Shown: piece by piece, positions 8,989 to 17,338 of the stretch | Numbering within the stretch: position 1 is the first letter of the stretch | Layout of the letters: each line of letters begins with the position of its first letter | From: Oscillatoriales cyanobacterium CG2_30_40_61 | Lineage (GTDB): Bacteria; Cyanobacteriota; Cyanobacteriia; Cyanobacteriales; Microcoleaceae | Direction: 5' to 3' | DNA length: 60,591 bases | Assembly (NCBI GenBank): GCA_001873365.1 | Contig: MNYZ01000007.1 | Span: 1 to 60,591 of the forward strand | Translations under genes and position numbers: made by a program | The notes under the pieces: generated by a model | Told to the model about the DNA's origin: nothing | What the model saw: the letters and a program-made list of their open reading frames with translations, nothing else | Database searches by the model: none

Positions 8989-9255
8989 TTAAAATAAACC
9001 CATTAAATCGTCGATGGTGACATCAAGTTGATCCGGGGTATTAGAAGCCGCAGCAGGCACAATCGGCATAGCTCCGACCTGGGGAACTCCTTCCCAATCA
9101 ATCCGTTGAAAAAAATCAGCGACGGATAGGGTTAAATTGGACTGTGATGAAGCAGTCGGATAACTCTTTTCTACCCTGATGGGTGTACCTAACCAGTTTA
9201 AGTTGCTGAAAAAGTCCTGAACAGACTCACTGAGCCAACCCTGCTGATTTTTCAT
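8989..9255 (-). CDS. Small two-repeat protein (slr0145-like position)
   Basis: An 88-residue protein with two copies of an SVxDFFxxxxWxGxP motif, at residues 11-25 and 44-58, and an acidic C-terminal DVTIDDLMGLF. No membrane segment is seen. Its ATG overlaps the stop of the upstream V4R gene by 4 bases (ATGA), so the two are probably translated together. The repeated aromatic motif suggests it docks onto two partner surfaces. The position matches slr0145; biochemical role unknown. Confidence 0.75.
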   Translation of the reverse strand: MKNQQGWLSESVQDFFSNLNWLGTPIRVEKSYPTASSQSNLTLSVADFFQRIDWEGVPQVGAMPIVPAAASNTPDQLDVTIDDLMGLF

Positions 9256-9962
9256 CGCAGCACCACTCCATCCTGTAATTTTCGTTGAATATCCCGGGCG
9301 GTAGCACCTTCATTCAACCAAAAACCCGCAGCATCGATCCGGTCTGGGTTTCCCAAAAGAAACTTACAATAGGTTTCTCCCATGGAATAACATTGCAGCT
9401 CAATACAACTTAGGCTTTTTTTGACTAAATTACTAAAAAATCCGGCAAATAATCCAGCATAGATATGACAGACGGGTTTTCCCACATCTCCTAATGTCCG
9501 GGCAACGGCCGAGTCAAATAGGTTAATAAAGATACAGCCATGTTTGCGATCGCTCATGTCCACTTCCCAGCGTCCCCAACCCTGGGCGGTGAAGGGCCAC
9601 CACCAAGTTTCTAAGAGAAACATCAGGTTAGACTGTCGAATACTTTGACCAAATTCAGCTTCATACCACTTTTCAAAAAAGGCAGCATCCTTAACGCCCC
9701 ATTCCTTGCCAATGGTATACATGATCACCGAGGAGGCGCTACCGACTTCTTCCTCTAATCCTTCGACCAAACCGATGATAAAATCTTCACTGGTAAAAAT
9801 ATTTCGCATTTGATTCCAGTCCGTGACCGTACCCAGGGACGGATCAAAGCTGAAAAAATCTTGAAATCGATAATGATTATGGGCTTTAGGATTACTTATT
9901 TTGAGTTGTGATTGATACTCAACAGACTGTTGAGGGGCGGCGCTTGAAGCCATTAGCTGCAT
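9252..9962 (-). CDS. V4R (4-vinyl reductase) domain protein, copy 2
   Basis: A 236-residue soluble protein, first gene of this minus-strand set. The N-terminal 45 residues are variable; the V4R domain (about 65-215) has the GWGRWEVD segment, GKPVCHIYAGLFAGFF, and a full three-cysteine end CIELQCYSMGETYCKF. It closely parallels the 7622-8275 protein. In Synechocystis the equivalent genes (slr0144, slr0147) belong to a nine-gene cluster needed for efficient PSII assembly, with proposed tetrapyrrole binding. The start ATG is preceded by AAAAAGGAGTAT, a good ribosome-binding site. Confidence 0.87.
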   Translation of the reverse strand: MQLMASSAAPQQSVEYQSQLKISNPKAHNHYRFQDFFSFDPSLGTVTDWNQMRNIFTSEDFIIGLVEGLEEEVGSASSVIMYTIGKEWGVKDAAFFEKWYEAEFGQSIRQSNLMFLLETWWWPFTAQGWGRWEVDMSDRKHGCIFINLFDSAVARTLGDVGKPVCHIYAGLFAGFFSNLVKKSLSCIELQCYSMGETYCKFLLGNPDRIDAAGFWLNEGATARDIQRKLQDGVVLR

Positions 9963-10319
9963 ACTCCTTTTTAATCGACGGGGTTTAAAATTAGGATCAA
10001 ATTTCTCGACTCAGATTAAGCATAAGGGAGACAATACTGGGCTACACCGGGATTAATTCCCGGCTTCTGAGTCCGTTGGATTTCCATGCACCTGTTGTAT
10101 CTAATTTAACTCGATTCTTGGCTTTGAAGTGTTACATTTTTTGGGGATTCACCGAGGGATAGGAAAATCTACACCATTTCAGCGAGCGGGGATCGGAAAT
10201 TTTGGCTGATTGATTTTTCCGTCCCCCAATCAAGTTGAGGGAAGACTGGGGCTGGGTCTGTTATGATCATCGAAGGTTTTAAGTTGAATATAGCTAAACT
10301 AGGAATTTATACATAAGCG
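9963..10319. promoter_or_regulatory. Divergent intergenic region, 357 bases
   Basis: This gap separates the minus-strand V4R gene from the plus-strand caspase-fold gene, so it must carry both promoters. I see a TATGAT box at 10262-10267 facing the caspase-fold gene, but no -35 at good spacing. No open frame or RNA gene is evident. Confidence 0.3.
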
Positions 10320-12113
10320 ATGAAACGTATTTGTATTGCCATTGGCATTAATCAATACCAATATCTGCAACCTTTAAACTATGCCCAAAAGGATGCAGAA
10401 GCTATTTATGAATATTTAGTTGATGTGGCTGGGTTTCCCCGGGATCAGAGTTTATTACTCACCGATAAGTCCCCCCAAATCTCGAAGATGTCCACCTATC
10501 CTGATCAGAAAAATGTTTTAGATTGGGTGGATTCCTTATGTAAAGAGCAACTAGGTAATGAAGATGTTCTCTGGTTTTTCTTTAGCGGCCACGGGTTTGC
10601 TAAGGATGGACAGGATTACTTATTACCGATTGATGGTAACCCGGCCCAGTTAGAAACAACGGGAATTCCGGTTCAAACGTTGTTTAACTATTTTAAAGCC
10701 GCACCAACGGATAAAATTTTGGTATTGCTGGATATTAACCGCGCTCAGGGGGCGCACGCCGGGGAAAGTGTGGGTACTCAAACGGCTGAAATCGCTCGAA
10801 AATTACAAATTCCGACGATTTTATCTTGTCAGCCCGAACAGTTATCCCGGGAAACTTCGGCACTGCGTCAAGGATTCTTTACGGCGGTGCTATTGGAAGG
10901 GTTGAAAGCCCGACAGGGTTTAACCCTAGACTCGTTAATTCAGGGACTGGAAAAACGTTTACCAGAAGTGACCGAACAACATTTAAGACCCCGACAACAA
11001 CCTGTATTTGCTGTTTATCCAGCCTCTAAACGATCACAGGTGCTTTTACCTGAAAGTCGTCAGGTGGCGATTAATTTTTCTAACGGTATTAAAGAAATAA
11101 ATATGGCAACTGTAGAATCTCATCAAAATGGGGCGGCTCCTATATCTGAAGATCCTCTAAAATTCTCCCCCACCTCGGGTGCAGGAAATGGAAATCGGAT
11201 TTCTGAGCCGGGCGAAGCCGTCGGGCCAGGGAATTTACCCCAAAATTCTCCAGCTTCTGTAATTCCGATCAACTCCCAACCGCCTGTAAGTTCAACAGAG
11301 GACACTATGACAGAAAGTTCATTTTTACAACGGTTAATTCTTTGGAGTGGAGCAACTGCGCTGGTGCTGTTACTGGGTGTATTTTTGACTAATAAACCGA
11401 TATTTTTAGGTCAAAATACCGCTAAGTCTGCCGTTGAGACTTCAACGGTGGTTAAAACTCCCAAACCAGTGCCCGCGACAACCAAACCGGAAACCACACC
11501 CCCGACTCCAACTCCTGCGAGTCCGGCTCAATTGTTAGATGAATCGAAACTCCTGTTAAAAGATGCTTCCGCTTCTGATTTTAGTAAAGCGATCGCCATC
11601 ATTCAACAAATTCCGGCGTCTGATCCTGAGTACAAGCAAGCCCAAGGAGATATTGAACAGTGGAGTAAAATGATCCTGGTGATTGCCCAAGGACGCGCTC
11701 TAAGTCAAAATTTACAAGGAGCAGTGGATGCGATTAAGTTGCTTCCTGACGCTAATCCTGAGATTTATCAACAGGGGCAAAAACAACTTGAGGAGTGGGA
11801 AGCTCAGTTAAAAATCCTCAACAATAATCAAGCAATTCTCAGCCAAGCTAAGGCTTTAATTAAGCCCGGTCAGGCTTCATCCTATAGTAATGCGATTGGT
11901 CTTGTCCAAAAAATTCCGGCGGATCAACCTGGATATTCCGAGGCTCAACAGTTAATCAGTCAATGGGGAAATCAAATCTGGGAAATTGCTCAATCCCGTG
12001 CTCAGAAAAAGCAATATGTTAATGCTATTGAAGCGGCTAAGTTAGTTCCTGAAAATACATCGGCCTATGACGCGGCTCAAAAAGCGATCGCTGATTGGAA
12101 AAAGAATAAGTAA
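10320..12113 (+). CDS. Membrane-anchored caspase-fold (orthocaspase/C14-like) protein lacking the catalytic cysteine
   Basis: A 597-residue protein. Residues 1-230 are a caspase/metacaspase p20-like domain: RICIAIGINQY start, the histidine motif FSGHG (H91) and the strand LVLLDINRAQG. In active metacaspases this strand reads D-x-C-x-S-G; here the cysteine position is N140, so proteolysis is unlikely. A linker follows, then one transmembrane helix at about 339-358, a Pro/Thr-rich stretch, and two repeated helical units of about 90 residues (about 400-490 and 500-590) with the IxxIPAxxPxYxxAQxxIxQW pattern. This suggests a scaffold or regulator with an exported repeat region. The gene ends against an ATCAGT array. 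Confidence 0.85.
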   Translation: MKRICIAIGINQYQYLQPLNYAQKDAEAIYEYLVDVAGFPRDQSLLLTDKSPQISKMSTYPDQKNVLDWVDSLCKEQLGNEDVLWFFFSGHGFAKDGQDYLLPIDGNPAQLETTGIPVQTLFNYFKAAPTDKILVLLDINRAQGAHAGESVGTQTAEIARKLQIPTILSCQPEQLSRETSALRQGFFTAVLLEGLKARQGLTLDSLIQGLEKRLPEVTEQHLRPRQQPVFAVYPASKRSQVLLPESRQVAINFSNGIKEINMATVESHQNGAAPISEDPLKFSPTSGAGNGNRISEPGEAVGPGNLPQNSPASVIPINSQPPVSSTEDTMTESSFLQRLILWSGATALVLLLGVFLTNKPIFLGQNTAKSAVETSTVVKTPKPVPATTKPETTPPTPTPASPAQLLDESKLLLKDASASDFSKAIAIIQQIPASDPEYKQAQGDIEQWSKMILVIAQGRALSQNLQGAVDAIKLLPDANPEIYQQGQKQLEEWEAQLKILNNNQAILSQAKALIKPGQASSYSNAIGLVQKIPADQPGYSEAQQLISQWGNQIWEIAQSRAQKKQYVNAIEAAKLVPENTSAYDAAQKAIADWKKNK

Positions 12114-12290
12114 TCAGTCATCAAGTATCCGCATTATCAGTTATCAGTGTAGGAGTTATCAGTCAATAGTTAGTATTTAGTAGTTCACATTGTTAAGTAA
12201 AAACTAAAAAATGATTAACTCTGAAACTGATAACTCTGAAACTGATAACTCTTAAACTGATAACTGATTACTGATTACTGATAACTGATT
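12114..12290. repeat. ATCAGT array between convergent genes, with a 15-bp tandem repeat
   Basis: This fills the gap between the caspase-fold gene and msrA. It begins at the stop codon with TAATCAGTCATC. It contains three 15-base units of AACTCTGAAACTGAT type (12217-12231, 12232-12246, 12247-12261) and a right arm of ACTGATAACTGATT words. The last 15 bases overlap the end of msrA. Its inverted organisation may act as a bidirectional terminator. Confidence 0.8.
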
Positions 12291-12913
12291 TTAGTTCCCC
12301 CTAAACCGCAGTAGCCATTGGGGTTTTTAGCTAAGTATTGTTGATGATAACTTTCAGCGTAATAATATTCCGGTGCTGGGAGAATTTCTGTAGTTATCGT
12401 TTCATAACCCCCTTGTTTGAGGGCGATTTGATAGGTGTCCCGGGAGGCTTCAGCTAATTCCCGTTGTCGCTCAGAATAAACATAAATTCCTGAACGGTAT
12501 TGTGTCCCAGCATCGTTACCCTGGCGCATTCCCTGGGTCGGGTTATGGCTTTCCCAAAAGACTTTCAGCAATTGTTCATAACTAATAATTTTCGGATCAT
12601 AAACCACTAACACAACTTCATTATGTCCCGTTAGCCCGCTACAAACTTCCTCATAGGTGGGGTTGGGAGTAAATCCGGCACTGTAGCCCACGGAGGTACT
12701 AAACACCCCTTCCTGCTGCCAAAACCGACGTTCTGCACCCCAAAAACAACCCATCCCAAACATTGCCATTTCTAACCCTGGGGGGAAGGGAGGTTTCAGG
12801 GGATTACCATTAACATAGTGTTTATCGGGTACGGACATGGCTTGTTTCCGTCCGGGTAAGGCGTCGGCAGCCGCAGGCATTTTGAGTTTTTTACCAAGTC
12901 CAAAGATGTGCAT
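12275..12913 (-). CDS. msrA: Peptide methionine sulfoxide reductase MsrA
   Basis: A 212-residue enzyme that reduces methionine-S-sulfoxide in proteins. The catalytic motif is GCFWG with C56, and the resolving cysteine is C202 in GYCGLGGT. The STSVGYSAG and EVVLVVYDP segments are typical. An N-terminal extension of about 45 residues precedes the core, common in cyanobacterial MsrA. The final residues ISYQ and the stop codon are written in an ATCAGTTATCAGTAA repeat, so the intergenic array has moved into the reading frame. It is a single-gene unit, divergent from the fructosamine-kinase gene. Confidence 0.95.
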   Translation of the reverse strand: MHIFGLGKKLKMPAAADALPGRKQAMSVPDKHYVNGNPLKPPFPPGLEMAMFGMGCFWGAERRFWQQEGVFSTSVGYSAGFTPNPTYEEVCSGLTGHNEVVLVVYDPKIISYEQLLKVFWESHNPTQGMRQGNDAGTQYRSGIYVYSERQRELAEASRDTYQIALKQGGYETITTEILPAPEYYYAESYHQQYLAKNPNGYCGLGGTKISYQ

Positions 12914-13114
12914 AATTGAATGGATTTGTGGAAGATAGCTTTACATATCTTAATATTAGCGTTTTTATCTGGTTTTTGCCTAACCAGAAACTCAGTTTTT
13001 AAGGATTGATGATTTATTCTTGGATGAATCCGATTAATTATTGTAATATTATGATGATTTTAATTTGATACAATCAAACCAGAAAAATCACTAAATCTTA
13101 AAAAATTTTTAGAT

Positions 13115-14002
13115 ATGATGTGGGATCAAATTGCTGAACAAATTAGTCAAGCTACGGGAGAACCCTTTAAAATTTGCGATCGCCATGCCGTGGGTGGAGG
13201 CTGTATCAATCAAGGATATCAGATTAGCCAAGGTTCTCGTCACTATTTTATTAAACTTAATCAAATTAGTCAACTAGCAATGTTTGAAGCCGAGGCTTTA
13301 GGGGTTGAACAAATTTGGCAAACCCAGACAATTAGAGTTCCTCAAGTTATTTGTTGGGGAGGGTTGGGAAATTCCGCTTATTTAGTCTTAGAATGGCTAA
13401 ATTTAGCCGGGAAAAATGACCCTTCCGCCTGGGAAGAAATGGGAAAAAACTTAGGGTTACTCCATCGCTGGACACCCGCCCAGGATTATCCTGGGTTTAA
13501 AAATTTTGGCTGGGAAATTAATAATACAATTGGTTCCACACCTCAAATTAATACCTGGAAAAATAATTGGGTTGAATTTTGGCAAGAACATCGAATTGGC
13601 TATCAATTGCAACTGGCTAAACGGCGAGGAGGCTATTTTGAACAGGAAGAAAAATTACTTAAAAAAATACCGGATTTGTTAGCAGATTATGATCCTAAAC
13701 CTTCCTTAGTTCATGGAGATTTATGGGGAGGAAATGCGGCAATTTCTTCAGCAGGAGAACCAGTAATTTTTGATCCCGCTAGTTATTTTGGCGATCGAGA
13801 AGTTGATCTAGCCATGACAGAATTATTTGGAGGGTTCCCGCCTCGTTTTTATCAAGGTTATCAGACTATCTTTCCGATAGATTCAGGTTATCAGCGACGT
13901 AAAATACTTTATAATCTTTACCACATCTTAAATCATTTTAACTTATTTGGAGGGAGCTATGGCAGACAAGCTAATCAGATGATTGAAGAACTTTTGCGCT
14001 AA
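13115..14002 (+). CDS. Fructosamine kinase family protein
   Basis: A 295-residue aminoglycoside-phosphotransferase-fold kinase. The catalytic loop HGDLWGGN starts at H200, with the catalytic aspartate D202, and the metal site is in VIFDPASYFGDREVDLAM. The family phosphorylates ketoamines on glycated proteins or amines for removal (protein deglycation). Two adjacent ATG codons open the frame (13115 and 13118). It stands alone, divergent from msrA; both genes deal with damaged proteins, which may be coincidence. Confidence 0.9.
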   Translation: MMWDQIAEQISQATGEPFKICDRHAVGGGCINQGYQISQGSRHYFIKLNQISQLAMFEAEALGVEQIWQTQTIRVPQVICWGGLGNSAYLVLEWLNLAGKNDPSAWEEMGKNLGLLHRWTPAQDYPGFKNFGWEINNTIGSTPQINTWKNNWVEFWQEHRIGYQLQLAKRRGGYFEQEEKLLKKIPDLLADYDPKPSLVHGDLWGGNAAISSAGEPVIFDPASYFGDREVDLAMTELFGGFPPRFYQGYQTIFPIDSGYQRRKILYNLYHILNHFNLFGGSYGRQANQMIEELLR

Positions 14003-14059
14003 ACTTTAACTCAACCAGCACTAACCACTCATTTTCTCCTGTATTTATAGTTTTTTCCG

Positions 14060-15862
14060 ATGAATCACGCTCAACCAGATCACCCACTAAAAAATATTTT
14101 GATTGTCGATGATACGCCTGATAATTTATATCTGTTGTCAGCGATGTTAACAGAACAGGGGTATGATGTGCGCTGCGTAATTAATGGTTCGGCTGCGATT
14201 ATGGGGGCAATTGCTGACCCACCGGATTTAATTTTATTAGATATTCGGATGCCTCAAATGAGTGGCTATGAAGTTTGTAAACAGTTGAAATCTTCAGAAC
14301 GAACCCGAGATATTCCGGTAATTTTTTTAAGCGCATTAAATGAAGTTTTTGATAAAATTCAAGCCTTTGAAGTGGGCGGTTTGGACTATATTACTAAACC
14401 TTTTGAAATTCGAGAAGTTTTAGCCAGAATCAAAAATCAACTAAATTTACAAGCGGCAAAATTACAAATTCAACAATTAAATACGGAACTAGAACAACGG
14501 GTCAAAGAACGAACTAAGGAACTAGAACGGGCGAATTTGCGATTGTTACACATGGCTTCCCATGACGCGCTCACGGGTTTACCGAATCGAGTGTTTTTTA
14601 TGGAAAGATTAATGGCAGTTTTAGCCTATACCCATACCCATCTTAGTGCTCAGTTTGCCGTATTATTTCTCGATTGCGATGATTTTAAAGTTGTTAATGA
14701 TTCTTTAGGACATTTAGCCGGAGATCAACTATTAAAAGCGGTGGCGCAAAGATTAGCTAATTGTATTAATCCTAATTATACTTTGGCTCGATTTGAAGGT
14801 GATGAATTTACTATTCTTTTAGAAAAGATTGAATCGGTGGATGAAGCCACCCAATTAGCGGAAACGATTCAACAAGCTTTAATGAAACCTTTTTTACTGA
14901 ATCAACATGAAGTTTTTATTAATACCAGTATTGGGATTGTTTTAGGAAATTATGAATATGAAGAACCAGAACATTTGCTCAGGGATGCAGATACGGCAAT
15001 GTATCAGGCTAAAACTTTAGGAAAAGCCCGTTATCAGGTATTTAATCGAGAGATGCACACCCGTGCTTTAACTCGTTTACAATTAGAAAATGACCTGCGC
15101 CGGGCTATTGAACGTCAAGAATTTATTGTTTATTATCAGCCGATTATTTGCTTATCAACGGGAAGAATTAGTAGTTTTGAAGCCTTAGTACGTTGGAAAC
15201 ATCCGCAACGGGGCTTAGTTTCACCGGATAATTTTATTCCCGTTGCTGAAGCCACTGGTTTAATTGTTCCCCTGGGATTTTGGGTATTAGAAAATTCCTG
15301 TCGTCAACTCAAATTATGGCAAGAAAAATCTATTCAACGAGGGGAAGTTTTTGAGACTACCATGAGTGTCAATTTATCTGTTAAACAGTTTTCTCAAGAT
15401 AATTTAATTGAAAAAATTGATCAAATTCTTGAAAGTTTAAAATTAGATAGTAAAAATTTAAAATTAGAAATTACAGAAAGTGCCCTTATGGATAATCCCA
15501 AATTAGCCTCCGAATTATTTGAACAACTCAAAGCTCGCAAAATTCAGTTAAGTTTAGATGACTTTGGGACTGGATATTCTTCCTTGAGTTATTTACACCA
15601 ATTTCCCTTAGATATTATTAAAATTGATCGTTCTTTTATTAGTAACTTAGATTCTATGGGAAAAAATTTAGAAGTAGTTCAAGCGATTCTTAACCTCGCC
15701 CATCATTTGGGGATGAGTGTGGTAGCTGAAGGTATTGAAACCCAAGAACAATTATCCCTACTTCGACTTTTAGGCTGCGAATTAGCTCAGGGGTATCTAT
15801 TCGCTAAACCTTTGGACGCAGCCGCCGCAGAAACTCTATTTTTCTCCCATCCTCAATGGTAA
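14060..15862 (+). CDS. Response regulator with GGDEF and EAL domains
   Basis: A 600-residue cyclic-di-GMP signalling protein. REC domain residues 10-130: acidic pair DD near 17, phospho-acceptor D61 in LLDIRMP, and K in YITKPF. A coiled-coil linker (about 130-165) leads to the GGDEF domain, whose signature reads EGDEF (246-250). The EAL domain starts at E374-A375-L376 and keeps the DDFGTGYSSLSYL and KIDRSFI motifs, so phosphodiesterase activity is likely. The Gly-to-Glu change in the cyclase signature may reduce synthase activity. No cognate kinase is adjacent. Confidence 0.94.
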   Translation: MNHAQPDHPLKNILIVDDTPDNLYLLSAMLTEQGYDVRCVINGSAAIMGAIADPPDLILLDIRMPQMSGYEVCKQLKSSERTRDIPVIFLSALNEVFDKIQAFEVGGLDYITKPFEIREVLARIKNQLNLQAAKLQIQQLNTELEQRVKERTKELERANLRLLHMASHDALTGLPNRVFFMERLMAVLAYTHTHLSAQFAVLFLDCDDFKVVNDSLGHLAGDQLLKAVAQRLANCINPNYTLARFEGDEFTILLEKIESVDEATQLAETIQQALMKPFLLNQHEVFINTSIGIVLGNYEYEEPEHLLRDADTAMYQAKTLGKARYQVFNREMHTRALTRLQLENDLRRAIERQEFIVYYQPIICLSTGRISSFEALVRWKHPQRGLVSPDNFIPVAEATGLIVPLGFWVLENSCRQLKLWQEKSIQRGEVFETTMSVNLSVKQFSQDNLIEKIDQILESLKLDSKNLKLEITESALMDNPKLASELFEQLKARKIQLSLDDFGTGYSSLSYLHQFPLDIIKIDRSFISNLDSMGKNLEVVQAILNLAHHLGMSVVAEGIETQEQLSLLRLLGCELAQGYLFAKPLDAAAAETLFFSHPQW

Positions 15863-15913
15863 AATAATTAATTATTTTTATTACTTATTCCCCTAAAAAA
15901 CCTAAATTTTTTG

Positions 15914-16147
15914 CTAAGGTAAAGATTGCCAAGCATGGGTAACTAATTCACTTAACCAAACCCGTTGCTCTCGGTTAAGCAGACTATCATCAGCCAAAAC
16001 CTCAGCTTTAAGATCTTCTAAAGATTGTTGACGCGAACGTGCAATTTTAACCACTCCAGCGAGCGCCGTTACCACTAACTCATCGGTAACAGGTTGTTGT
16101 CGCAGAGCCATCATTTCTTGGGGACTGGTGGGAATGGGATAATTCAT
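15914..16147 (-). CDS. Small hypothetical protein
   Basis: A 77-residue soluble protein beginning MNYPIPTSPQEMM, predicted mostly helical, with SRQQSLEDLKAEVLADD in the middle and a tryptophan-containing end. I do not recognise a named family. It is convergent with the GGDEF-EAL gene (51 bases apart). Its upstream side carries a short ATCAGT-type repeat. It is kept as a gene because the composition is protein-like and the frame is isolated. Confidence 0.6.
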   Translation of the reverse strand: MNYPIPTSPQEMMALRQQPVTDELVVTALAGVVKIARSRQQSLEDLKAEVLADDSLLNREQRVWLSELVTHAWQSLP

Positions 16148-16310
16148 ATATCAGTAATTAGTTATCAGTGGGCTAGACCTAGGCGCGTCTTGAATAATTT
16201 CTCAGTGTAAGAGTTAATCAGTTATGGGTCAACAATAAACACTATAGAAGATCGGAATTAATCAACAGATTTACGTTACACTAATCAATCAATTGCTTTA
16301 ATTAAAATTT

Positions 16311-17294
16311 ATGCAACCTCCAGTTAACTCAAGTATTCAACCTGAATATCCTATCGGCGAGGAAATAGAATTTTCCCCAAAAACCCTATCCCGTGACCAA
16401 ATCCTGAGAAGGCGAGGAAAAAAAATTGTTACATTTTTCGGGTTAGGGTTGGCAATTCTAGCCAGTTTAAGTAGTTGTGTTTCTCGCTCTCCTGAAATTG
16501 TGATTTGTGCTAAAAATTTTACCGAACAATTGATTTTAGGGGAAATTCTAGCACAAAAAATCGAAAACCAAACGGATATTCAGGTCAAACGACGATTTAA
16601 TTTAGCCGGGGAACTTTGCCACCAGGCTCTAGTTGCAGGTCAGGTGGATTTATATGTGGAATATACGGGAACGGCATTTGCTAATATTTTGAAACAAAAA
16701 CCGATTAGTGATCCTGAAGCGGTTTTTAATCAGTTAAAATCCGATTATGCTCAAAAATATAATCTGATTTGGATGCCTCCCTTGGGATTTAATAATAGCT
16801 TTGCTATGGTGGTACGCCAGGATGATGCTAAACAATTTAACTGGAAAAAATTTTCTGATTTAGTTCCTGATAGTCCTAAAATTCGCTTCGGTGCGGGATA
16901 TGAATTTGGAGAACGAGAAGATGGATTAGCTGGCTTAACTAAGGTTTATAATCTTAAATTTTCTGAGCCGGTGAAAGCTATGGATTTGGGTTTGATTTAT
17001 CAAGCACTCGCCCAAAAACAGGTAGATTTAGTCGCAGGTTCCACAACAGATGCTTTAATTGATGTCCTAGGTTTAGTAATCTTAGAAGATGATAAAAAAT
17101 ATTTTCCACCCTATGAAGCAGCCCCGATTATTCGCCAGGAAACCCTCAACCAATATCCCCAATTAGATGAAGTGCTAAAACAGTTATCGGGTAAAATTTC
17201 GGCCGAGAAAATGCGATCATTAAATTATCAAGTTGATGGCAAAAAACGACAATATCAAGAGGTAGTTCAAGAATTTCTAAAATCTAACCATTAA
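16311..17294 (+). CDS. Glycine betaine/choline (OpuAC-type) ABC transporter substrate-binding lipoprotein
   Basis: A 327-residue binding protein. The lipobox LSSC puts the lipid-modified cysteine at C56, preceded by a hydrophobic segment (about 39-52) and RRRGKK. The mature part starts with the family signature VICAKNFTEQLILGEI and has DLYVEYTGTA. The 38-residue stretch before the signal is unusually long, yet no better start codon is seen. No permease or ATPase of this transporter lies nearby, so the binding protein would need partners elsewhere. It precedes the fraC-like gene by 44 bases and may share its transcript. Confidence 0.87.
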   Translation: MQPPVNSSIQPEYPIGEEIEFSPKTLSRDQILRRRGKKIVTFFGLGLAILASLSSCVSRSPEIVICAKNFTEQLILGEILAQKIENQTDIQVKRRFNLAGELCHQALVAGQVDLYVEYTGTAFANILKQKPISDPEAVFNQLKSDYAQKYNLIWMPPLGFNNSFAMVVRQDDAKQFNWKKFSDLVPDSPKIRFGAGYEFGEREDGLAGLTKVYNLKFSEPVKAMDLGLIYQALAQKQVDLVAGSTTDALIDVLGLVILEDDKKYFPPYEAAPIIRQETLNQYPQLDEVLKQLSGKISAEKMRSLNYQVDGKKRQYQEVVQEFLKSNH

Positions 17295-17338
17295 TTATTG
17301 ATTATATCTAGTTTTTCCCCATCCCCCATCACCCATAT

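Noticed and set aside
12114-12290. CRISPR array
   Set aside because: The units are short, adjacent and degenerate, with no unique spacers of constant length, and no cas genes are present.
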